This document shows, piece by piece, positions 8,010-13,755 of a stretch of DNA of 19,183 nt (position 1 is the first letter of the stretch; every line of letters starts with the position of its first letter). Origin of the DNA: CAYVCG01 sp964449985. GTDB taxonomy: Bacteria > Bacillota > Clostridia > Lachnospirales > WRAX01. Position numbers and translations under genes: made by a program. The notes beneath the pieces are model-generated. The model saw nothing but the letters and a program-made list of their open reading frames with translations. It did no database searches and had not been told where the DNA came from. The stretch is taken from NCBI GenBank assembly GCA_964449985.1, contig CAYVCG010000038.1, forward strand, positions 1-19,183, written 5' to 3'.

Positions 8010-8735
8010 CTAATCATTATTAGCCGGATCAATGTTCTTTAACTTATTTATATACGTTTCCAACGCATTTGTCAAGGCAAATTCTGCATTTATTTTTAAA
8101 ATAGCCGAAATTTTTGAGCTTTCCAATAAATATTGACCGTATTTTTCATTGATTATGGCTTCATCCTCCACTTCCACAGAATTTTTCAATTCTTTTAGCA
8201 GCAAAACAGCAGAATCAATAGTCTTATCCAGGTCATATTCATCAAGCTCCGCCTTCTGTGCTTTCTTCATGGTCTTTTGAGTCCGCACTAATGCTGGCAG
8301 TGCCTTTGGTATTAATACTATGCTCTGTGTAACTGAATTGTACCCTTTTTCCGCCTTTTTATTCTCTTCCCACGTAATTAATGCCTCATCAGCATTATTT
8401 GCCCTATCCCCTCCGAAAATGTGGGTATGGCGGCGTATCATTTTTTTGCATATCCCGTCTATAACTGCGCTTATGTCGAAACCGCCGTTGTTTTCCGAGA
8501 GCTTGGCATTAAAAACTACCTGCAATAATACATCGCCCAATTCTTCACACATCGCCACTTTATCTTCGCAATTAACCGCATCTATAACCTCATAGCATTC
8601 TTCTAACAAGCATTCCATAAGGGATTTATGGGTCTGTGCTCTATCCCACGGACAACCGTTTTCTCCCAGCAAAATAGCGATTATTTCGTTTAAATCTTCA
8701 AAGCTATATCCATTCTTAGTTAAATCTATACTCAT
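8010..8735 (-). CDS. mazG: MazG family nucleoside triphosphate pyrophosphohydrolase
   Basis: A cytosolic enzyme that hydrolyses (d)NTPs to monophosphates and pyrophosphate, cleaning nucleotide pools and lowering (p)ppGpp effects. The metal-binding helices are present: CPWDRAQTHKSL (28-39), EECYE (45-49) and EELGD (64-68), followed by RRHTHIFGG (RRHPHVFG in most relatives). The region beyond about 115 is the weaker second MazG repeat, which lacks an obvious full acidic set. At 241 residues it is the two-repeat type. ATG 8735 is preceded by AGGTGG. In Bacillus the equivalent gene (yabN) lies just before yabO/rqcP; here HU is inserted between. The 5' region shares a 174-bp divergent gap with the kinase gene. 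Confidence 0.92.
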   Translation of the reverse strand: MSIDLTKNGYSFEDLNEIIAILLGENGCPWDRAQTHKSLMECLLEECYEVIDAVNCEDKVAMCEELGDVLLQVVFNAKLSENNGGFDISAVIDGICKKMIRRHTHIFGGDRANNADEALITWEENKKAEKGYNSVTQSIVLIPKALPALVRTQKTMKKAQKAELDEYDLDKTIDSAVLLLKELKNSVEVEDEAIINEKYGQYLLESSKISAILKINAEFALTNALETYINKLKNIDPANND

Positions 8736-8826
8736 TATTTTTCCACCTGTTTTAACAAATTTTTATATATTTTATCATAGACATGCCTATTATTAAATAG
8801 TTTTTCGCTAAGTTTTTGAACCAAAC

Positions 8827-8844
8827 GCTAAAACTATCTTTAGC
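8827..8844. repeat. Inverted repeat upstream of the kinase promoter
   Basis: GCTAAA-N6-TTTAGC, a perfect 6-bp inverted repeat, ends 6 bp before the -35 box of the kinase gene. It could be an operator for either divergent gene; short AT-rich repeats also occur by chance. Confidence 0.3.
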
Positions 8845-8850
8845 TTTAGA

Positions 8851-8879
8851 TTGACACAGCTTTTTTATTTGTATAAAAT
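8851..8879 (+). promoter_or_regulatory. Sigma-A promoter of the pyridoxal/pyridoxamine kinase gene
   Basis: TTGACA (8851-8856), a 17-bp spacer and TAAAAT (8874-8879) lie 30 bp before the ATG. The -35 box is perfect and the spacing ideal. Confidence 0.75.
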
Positions 8880-8909
8880 AATAAAAACCTTAAAAAAGGA
8901 GCAATATAT

Positions 8910-9728
8910 ATGCTGGATTTACCGAGGGTTATAGCAATAAACGATTTATCAGGTTTTGGGAAATGCGCATTATCCATAGCAATCCCCGCAATCTCTGCTT
9001 GTGGTGCTGAGGTTTGCCCTCTTCCTACCGCTGTTTTGTCCACGAATATGAAATTCAGGGGTTTTTCTTTGCAAGACCTGACTCCTTTAATGCCTTCGTA
9101 TATCAACCATTGGCAAAGCATCGGGCTTAAAACGACAGCCGTCTATATAGGGTTTTTAAGTTCATATGAACAAGCTTGGCTTTTAAATAGTTTTATAGAC
9201 TCTTTAAACCCTCCAATAACGATTGTAGACCCTATTATGGGGGATAATGGTGTTGCTTATAAATCCTTTACACCTGCGCTTTGCGATGCACTAAAATCAA
9301 TGGTTTCTAAAGCCGACATCGTCTTGCCAAACCTGACTGAAGCGTGCCTTTTATGCGGTGAGGAATACAACGAGTCTGATGTTGCTCCTTCATCAATAAA
9401 GGAGTTGGCCAAAAACATTTTCGCTCTTGGGGCAAAGCATGTTATTATAAAGGGAATAGTGCGCAAAAATAAGCTCTATAACTGCCTGTATAATGAAGAA
9501 GGCTATATAGAGCTTGAATATGATTTACTGCCTTTTAAAATGTTTGGCACGGGAGACTTGTTCGCCAGCGTATTCATCGGCAAGTTATTAACAGGAAACC
9601 CAATAGAACAAAGCATTCACACAGCATCAGAATTCACAAGCCTCATCATGAAGGAAAGCAGAAAATATGATGATTATGAAAATCGAGGCTTATGTTTTGA
9701 ACCGTATTTATACATGCTAAAACCCTAA
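8910..9728 (+). CDS. Pyridoxamine/pyridoxal kinase (PdxY-like, ribokinase superfamily)
   Basis: A cytosolic salvage kinase that phosphorylates vitamin B6 vitamers, feeding PLP supply. The N-terminal strand RVIAINDLSGFGKCALSIAIP (6-26) is the substrate-binding block of this clostridial PdxK/PdxY group. Further motifs: DPIMGDNG (107-114), NLTEA (141-145), KHVIIKG (about 176-182) and the anion-hole GTGD (213-216) with catalytic Asp216. At 272 residues the length is typical. The ATG at 8910 has AAAAAAGGAG upstream. It is monocistronic, and its last 12 bp overlap the end of the convergent feoB. Substrate choice among pyridoxal, pyridoxamine and HMP cannot be fixed from sequence, but the group is usually annotated as pyridoxamine kinase. 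Confidence 0.87.
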   Translation: MLDLPRVIAINDLSGFGKCALSIAIPAISACGAEVCPLPTAVLSTNMKFRGFSLQDLTPLMPSYINHWQSIGLKTTAVYIGFLSSYEQAWLLNSFIDSLNPPITIVDPIMGDNGVAYKSFTPALCDALKSMVSKADIVLPNLTEACLLCGEEYNESDVAPSSIKELAKNIFALGAKHVIIKGIVRKNKLYNCLYNEEGYIELEYDLLPFKMFGTGDLFASVFIGKLLTGNPIEQSIHTASEFTSLIMKESRKYDDYENRGLCFEPYLYMLKP

Positions 9729-11774
9729 TAACGTACCGATTTGATAAACTAGGAAAGAAACAATATAGGCCGAAGCAAACCAATAACACACTACAATAAG
9801 CATCCATTTGTTGCTTTTAAGCTCTGCCCTTGCAGAAGCCACCGCCGCCATACACGGCACACTGAGCAAATTAAACAGCATGAATGAAATCGCCGCAGGG
9901 GTCGTAAAAATAGAGCCAAGGGCTGATGCAAGTGAGCCACCAGAACCCCCGGCATCTCCATACAAAACCCCCAATGTTGCAACAACCATTTCTTTAGCAA
10001 CCCCGCCAGTAAATATCGCGACTATGTTCTTCCAGCCATTAACAATATCTAATGCGAATCCAAGTGGTACAAACAGCGGCTGGATAATGCTTCCGATAGT
10101 TCCTAGCATACTGCCATGGCTGTTTTCCTCAACCATTTGCATTGAGAAATTAAAGTTTGATAACAACCAAATAACAACCGTTGAGCCTGCAATAACCGTT
10201 GCAGCTCTTGTAACATAATCCTTAACCTTTTCCCATAAATGAATAAATATATTCCTAGCCTGAGGCATATGATACGCAGGAAGCTCCATAATAAATGGAG
10301 AAGCTTCGCTTTTAAAGAAGAATTTTTTTAATATAAACCCAAAAATACAAGCAAAAACAACCCCGGCAACATAAATGCCAAATACCATTAAATCAGAATC
10401 CTGTGGGAAAAATGCCGCCGCAAACACTGTCCATAACGGCAGCTTCGCTCCGCAGGAAAAGCCGGTCATAAGCATTATCGTTATTTTCTTTTCATTTTCG
10501 TTTTCCAGCGTTCTTGTCGCCGCAATAGCTGGAACGGAGCAGCCAAACCCCATCAAAAGTGGCAAAAATGCCTTTCCTGATACGCCGAACTTGCGCAACA
10601 GCCTATCCATAAGAAAAGCTCCACGAGCCATATATCCGGAATCTTCCATTATCGACAGGAACAAAAACAAAATCATAATAAGCGGTATAAACGTTAAAAC
10701 AGAACCAACACCGGCAAAAACGCCATTAATTATAAGGCCGTAAATCCAAGAGCTGCTGTCTATCCCGGCTGATACCAAGAAATTTGCCATGCCGTTAGTT
10801 AAAAAATCAATAACGACCTCAAAAACGCCAACCAAAAACACACCCGGCGATGGTAATCCTGTTATAAAAAACATATTATCAGAAAACGTCAGGTGGAAGC
10901 ACAGAAACATAATAAAAAAGAATATAGGTATGCCGAACCATTTATGGGTCAGCACAGTGTCAATTTTATCTGAATATGTTTTATAATCATGCCCTCTTGT
11001 ATACGTAACGCTTTTTTTGTAATTGCTAGTTATGTATTTATATCGCCAATCCGCTATGGCCGCTTCAAAATCGCCTTCAAATATTTCATCCAGAATAATA
11101 CTGTCTTTTATGGAAAAGACCTGCCTTTTTGTCTCCTCGTCCAAATGCGGATTACGTTCATTTTCTTCTAGAATTTTCACGGTTCTAAAATATGCATGAT
11201 TAATATTGTTAGCCTTTAAAATATTAACCATTTCATCAAATTTCACACCAAAGCTACTTACTGAAAGCACAGAACAGCCCTTACGACCGTCTTTCGCTAT
11301 TTCAACAGCCTTTTCCATCATTGGCTTTAAACCCTGATTTTTTATAGCACTGATTTCCACAGCCGGTATACCAAGCTCTGCCTCCAAAACCTGCATATCA
11401 ATAGTCATGTGACCTTTTTCCAAAAGGTCTATCATGTTTACTGCCGCCAAAACAGGGATATCCGTTTCCAATAACTGCGTCGTTAAATAAAGATTTCTTT
11501 CCAAATTTGTTGCATCAATAATATTAATAATAACGTCCGGCTTTTCATGCAAAATATAGTTTCTGGCCACAAGCTCCTCTGGGGAATATGCCGAAAGGGA
11601 ATAAATACCGGGAAGATCAATAACTTCTATATCCTCTGAAAGCCCCTTGTATTTGCCCTGCTTTCGATCTACCGTAACGCCCGGCCAGTTACCAACATGA
11701 GCCGTGCTGCCCGTCAAAGCATTAAACAGCGTTGTCTTGCCGCAATTAGGATTTCCTGCCAGAGCAACCCGCAT
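9717..11774 (-). CDS. feoB: Ferrous iron transport protein B
   Basis: The main Fe(II) uptake membrane protein, with a cytosolic G domain fused to a gated membrane domain. G-protein motifs are all present: G1 GNPNCGKT (7-14), G3 DLPG (53-56), G4 NMID (113-116) and G5 SAI (142-144). A helical insertion follows (about 160-270), then about eight or more membrane helices with the two Gate regions, including FLPLLMGFGCSVPAIAATR with the conserved cysteine, and GFSCGAKLPLW. The 685-residue length is normal for the family. ATG 11774 has GGGAGG upstream within the end of feoA, and the two genes overlap by 29 bp, so translation is probably coupled. The 3' end overlaps the convergent kinase gene by 12 bp with no terminator between. 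Confidence 0.96.
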   Translation of the reverse strand: MRVALAGNPNCGKTTLFNALTGSTAHVGNWPGVTVDRKQGKYKGLSEDIEVIDLPGIYSLSAYSPEELVARNYILHEKPDVIINIIDATNLERNLYLTTQLLETDIPVLAAVNMIDLLEKGHMTIDMQVLEAELGIPAVEISAIKNQGLKPMMEKAVEIAKDGRKGCSVLSVSSFGVKFDEMVNILKANNINHAYFRTVKILEENERNPHLDEETKRQVFSIKDSIILDEIFEGDFEAAIADWRYKYITSNYKKSVTYTRGHDYKTYSDKIDTVLTHKWFGIPIFFFIMFLCFHLTFSDNMFFITGLPSPGVFLVGVFEVVIDFLTNGMANFLVSAGIDSSSWIYGLIINGVFAGVGSVLTFIPLIMILFLFLSIMEDSGYMARGAFLMDRLLRKFGVSGKAFLPLLMGFGCSVPAIAATRTLENENEKKITIMLMTGFSCGAKLPLWTVFAAAFFPQDSDLMVFGIYVAGVVFACIFGFILKKFFFKSEASPFIMELPAYHMPQARNIFIHLWEKVKDYVTRAATVIAGSTVVIWLLSNFNFSMQMVEENSHGSMLGTIGSIIQPLFVPLGFALDIVNGWKNIVAIFTGGVAKEMVVATLGVLYGDAGGSGGSLASALGSIFTTPAAISFMLFNLLSVPCMAAVASARAELKSNKWMLIVVCYWFASAYIVSFLVYQIGTLLGF

Positions 11775-12054
11775 AGCACATTCCTCCCTTTTTTGAGCAG
11801 CAGTTGTTATGAGAGCAAGACGTCTCCTCTTGCTCCATAATTATGTATTCGGATTCGCTTTTGCGAAGTGAAAGTTCGTATCCTCTGATTCTTATTTCAA
11901 CAGGATCACCAAAAGGAGCTGTCTTTCGCATAACAACATATGCGCCCGGCGTAACCCCCATATCAAAAAGCCTTCTTTTTATCGCACCCTGAGCTGTAAC
12001 ACGGACAACCGTTCCGCATTCGCCCGGCAAAAACTGCTTTAATGTTTTCTGCAT
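11746..12054 (-). CDS. feoA: Ferrous iron transport protein A with a cysteine-rich C-terminal tail
   Basis: A small SH3-like cytosolic partner of FeoB. The start is ATG 12054 (MQKTLKQFLPGECG), with GGAGGTG correctly spaced upstream, giving 102 residues; the longer frame to 12075 would place that site inside the gene. The FeoA fold covers about 1-75: CGTVVRVTAQGAIKRRLFDMG, then VTPGAYVVMRKTAPFGDPVEIRIRGYELSLRKSES. Residues 76-102 form an added tail with five cysteines (80, 85, 86, 93, 97), unlike the ~75-80-residue classic FeoA. Part of the tail is encoded by the sequence that also serves as the feoB ribosome site (KKGG). It might bind iron or take part in FeoB gating; that is inference. Confidence 0.93.
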   Translation of the reverse strand: MQKTLKQFLPGECGTVVRVTAQGAIKRRLFDMGVTPGAYVVMRKTAPFGDPVEIRIRGYELSLRKSESEYIIMEQEETSCSHNNCCSKKGGMCYAGCSGRKS

Positions 12055-12074
12055 ATTATACACCTCCAATACCA

Positions 12075-12096
12075 AATGTTAATCCCGGCTAACATT
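12075..12096. promoter_or_regulatory. Palindromic operator, copy 1 (feoA leader)
   Basis: AATGTTA-N8-TAACATT, a perfect 7-bp inverted repeat in the 5' leader of feoA, between the predicted transcription start and the ribosome site. The identical arms recur in copy 2, with centres 40 bp apart (about four helical turns). Architecture and position fit a metal-dependent repressor of the DtxR/IdeR or Fur type; the arms do not match a Fur box I know. Confidence 0.65.
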
Positions 12097-12114
12097 ACAA
12101 CAAAAAAATTTAAA

Positions 12115-12136
12115 AATGTTACCCTCGCATAACATT
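12115..12136. promoter_or_regulatory. Palindromic operator, copy 2 (over the feoA -10/start site)
   Basis: The same AATGTTA-N8-TAACATT arms with a different 8-bp centre. It overlaps the -10 box (12134-12139) and the predicted start near 12127, the classic place for repression. The centre differs between copies while both arms are identical, which argues for selection on the arms. Confidence 0.7.
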
Positions 12137-12162
12137 CTATTCCCAATCATGCATTTTGTCAA
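12134..12162 (-). promoter_or_regulatory. Sigma-A promoter of feoAB
   Basis: On the minus strand TTGACA (12162-12157), a 17-bp spacer and TAGAAT (12139-12134). The leader to the feoA ATG is about 73 nt and contains operator copy 1. Confidence 0.8.
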
Positions 12163-12199
12163 GACAATATACTGACAATATTTATACTCAATGCATGGT

Positions 12200-12215
12200 A
12201 ATTGTATGCACAATT
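12200..12215. repeat. Palindrome between the divergent feoA and sRNA promoters
   Basis: AATTGT-ATGC-ACAATT, a perfect 6-bp inverted repeat with a 4-bp centre, sits 38 bp upstream of the feoA -35 box and 28 bp upstream of the rightward -35 box. It is a possible operator for either direction; the regulator is unknown. Confidence 0.35.
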
Positions 12216-12242
12216 GACAAATATAAGCCTAGGAATTGGGAC

Positions 12243-12271
12243 TTGATTTTTTAGCATTTATATAGTATAAT
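12243..12271 (+). promoter_or_regulatory. Sigma-A promoter of the 6S-like RNA
   Basis: TTGATT (12243-12248), a 17-bp spacer and TATAAT (12266-12271). The predicted start, about 12278-12280, falls just before the first base of the closing stem of the RNA, as expected for a discrete small RNA gene. Confidence 0.7.
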
Positions 12272-12278
12272 ATGTTTC

Positions 12279-12467
12279 ATAAAAGAACTCTTCTGTGTGC
12301 GCGTTAATATAACGTTTTTAACCAACAGTTTTTATACGGGATAATAGTCTTCTTTTCTCTAAGTTGCGTACTGTAATTTTATTACAGGGCATGCGGTTAA
12401 AAGGGCTACAACCACCTACCATTATCGGTTTTAAACTTTCTTAACTTACGGCACGGAGGAGTTTTTT
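12279..12467 (+). ncRNA. ssrS: Structured small RNA, probable 6S RNA
   Basis: The ~189-nt stretch between the promoter and a six-T run folds as a closed RNA. A 13-bp terminal stem (12286-12298 with 12451-12463, including G-U pairs) joins the two ends. Inside it GTTT/AAAC and AACC/GGTT pair (12314-12323 with 12427-12436), as do GATAAT/ATTATC (12340-12345 with 12421-12426). A largely open middle is capped by an apical arm with a 7-bp stem CTGTAAT/ATTACAG (12371-12387) flanked by GCGT/ATGC. Size, terminal stem, bubble and apical arm match 6S RNA, which binds the sigma-A holoenzyme as a promoter mimic. The 3' end resembles the conserved GCGGCA..GGAG end of 6S as I recall it. No protein frame of size is present. 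Another regulatory leader for rseC is the main alternative. Confidence 0.62.
12455..12467 (+). terminator. 3' arm of the sRNA stem plus T-run
   Basis: The descending arm GGAGGAG of the 13-bp closing stem runs directly into six Ts (12462-12467). It could end the small RNA, with partial readthrough into rseC, for which I see no separate promoter. Confidence 0.45.
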
Positions 12468-12513
12468 ATGTCTAAAAAACACTACGTGCTATTTTATAAA
12501 GTGGGTGATTCCT

Positions 12514-12939
12514 ATGGGAGAAACAGGCTTAGTAATTGATCTAAATAACAACGATATAACCGTTAGTATGGCTCGCTCTGAGGCATGCGCAAAATGCGGC
12601 GCTTGCATTACAGGGCTTAATTCCCAGGAAATGATTATATCAGTCCAAAACGCCTGCGGGGCCAAAATCGGTGATCATGTTAGTATAGAGCTTAATGAGT
12701 CTGTTTTTCTATCGGCTGTGGCTATAATGTATGGCGTGCCATTTCTGGCGCTTCTTTTAGGCTTTTTTGCAGGAACCCAAATAAACGGATATTTTGACAT
12801 CGCATACAATGAGCTAGTCAGCTTCTGCTTGGGGCTGATACTTATGTTCCTAACATATTTTCTGATTTCAAAAAATGAGCCACGTTTTAAAAGCAAGAGG
12901 TATAAACCCATAGCGACTAAAATTATATGCAAAAAATAA
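12514..12939 (+). CDS. SoxR-reducing system protein RseC family
   Basis: A small membrane protein of the RseC/MucC family. Relatives take part in reducing the [2Fe-2S] regulator SoxR together with Rsx/Rnf proteins, or modulate sigma-E stress signalling in proteobacteria; in clostridia the role is not established. The N-terminal domain (1-70) carries Cys25-x2-Cys28-x2-Cys31 and Cys48, a possible metal or redox site, in the usual place. Two membrane helices follow (about 71-90 and 98-119), then a basic tail. I place the start at ATG 12514 because GGTGAT sits just upstream; an in-frame GTG at 12505 falls inside that ribosome site. No rnf genes are nearby. It follows the 6S-like RNA, probably by readthrough, and ends at a terminator. 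Confidence 0.85.
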   Translation: MGETGLVIDLNNNDITVSMARSEACAKCGACITGLNSQEMIISVQNACGAKIGDHVSIELNESVFLSAVAIMYGVPFLALLLGFFAGTQINGYFDIAYNELVSFCLGLILMFLTYFLISKNEPRFKSKRYKPIATKIICKK

Positions 12940-12952
12940 TCCCGAAATGCTG

Positions 12953-12978
12953 CCGCCCTGTTAAATGGCGGTTTTTTT
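12953..12978 (+). terminator. Intrinsic terminator after rseC
   Basis: CCGCC (12953-12957), a 9-nt loop and GGCGG (12967-12971) followed by seven Ts, 13 bp after the rseC stop. Confidence 0.85.
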
Positions 12979-13030
12979 GTTTAAAAACATTAATCAACAC
13001 ATGACAGAGTTTAAGCAATAAGCGATAAAC

Positions 13031-13753
13031 TTATTCCCAATTCTCCACAGACAGCTTCACCTGTAACGCCCTCAACCTATTCTGCCGCTCTATATAATCA
13101 GGGAAAACGTTTTTCACCACATCCCAAAACCGAGAGGAATGGTTATGCTCCTTAATATGAGCAAGCTCATGGACGACGACGTAATCTATCGCAGCGTCAT
13201 CGGCCATGATTAGTCTCCATGAAAAATTGATGCTGTTTTTCCCGCTACAACTGCCCCATCGGGTTTTGGCAGAATTGATTTTTACGGCAATCGGCCTTAC
13301 ATTCATTTGCTTGGCAAAATCAATGACTTTGATTGTCAAATCGCGCTTTGCAAGCTTTTTGTAAAGCTGAATTACAGCAAATTTTATCTCCTCTGCGCTT
13401 AGCCCCTCACACATATAAAAGATGCTCCCATCAAAGCCAATGCGGTCTCCGGATTTCATGATAATCGGATATTCCCTGCCACGATACAGAACCATATCGC
13501 CGTAATCTAATGAAAACTTTGCCTTTTGCTCAATATATGCCATTCGTACTAACAAATGTTTTGTTATCCATTTTTCTTTGGACTGCACAAACTTGTTAAT
13601 GTCGGACTTGGGCATTTTAAGCGGCGCGCCCACTTCAATCGTAGCATCCTTGGTTATGCGAATAGCTATTGTTTTTCGCTCAGAACGGTTGAGTGTATAG
13701 TATAAGCATTTATTGCGGTCGTCACAAAAGCCATCAGCGTCTCCTGTTTGCAT
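13031..13753 (-). CDS. YgjP/DUF45 family (M48-like) metallopeptidase
   Basis: A predicted zinc metalloprotease of the YgjP/SprT-like group. The zinc site is HELAH (195-199), followed by the family's third-ligand region EHNHSSRFW (202-210). The preceding block TRWGSCS (164-170) and the strand NFSWRLI are also typical, as are the N-terminal RSERKTIAIRIT and APLKMPKSDINKFVQSKEKWI. At 240 residues it is full length; there is no signal peptide, so it should be cytosolic. Its ATG at 13753 lies 2 bp after the stop of the zinc-ribbon gene, and the nearest GAGGGAG is about 13 nt away inside that gene, so its translation probably depends on coupling. No natural substrate can be read from the sequence. 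Confidence 0.9.
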   Translation of the reverse strand: MQTGDADGFCDDRNKCLYYTLNRSERKTIAIRITKDATIEVGAPLKMPKSDINKFVQSKEKWITKHLLVRMAYIEQKAKFSLDYGDMVLYRGREYPIIMKSGDRIGFDGSIFYMCEGLSAEEIKFAVIQLYKKLAKRDLTIKVIDFAKQMNVRPIAVKINSAKTRWGSCSGKNSINFSWRLIMADDAAIDYVVVHELAHIKEHNHSSRFWDVVKNVFPDYIERQNRLRALQVKLSVENWE

Positions 13754-13755
13754 TA

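Noticed and set aside
9808..10986. Plus-strand open frames opposite feoB
   Set aside because: Antisense shadows of a strongly conserved membrane protein; no ribosome sites or recognisable domains.
12279..12467. SRP RNA, tmRNA or RNase P RNA
   Set aside because: The SRP GGAAG/AGCA loop, the tmRNA tRNA-like ends and the RNase P core are absent, and the size does not fit tmRNA or RNase P.
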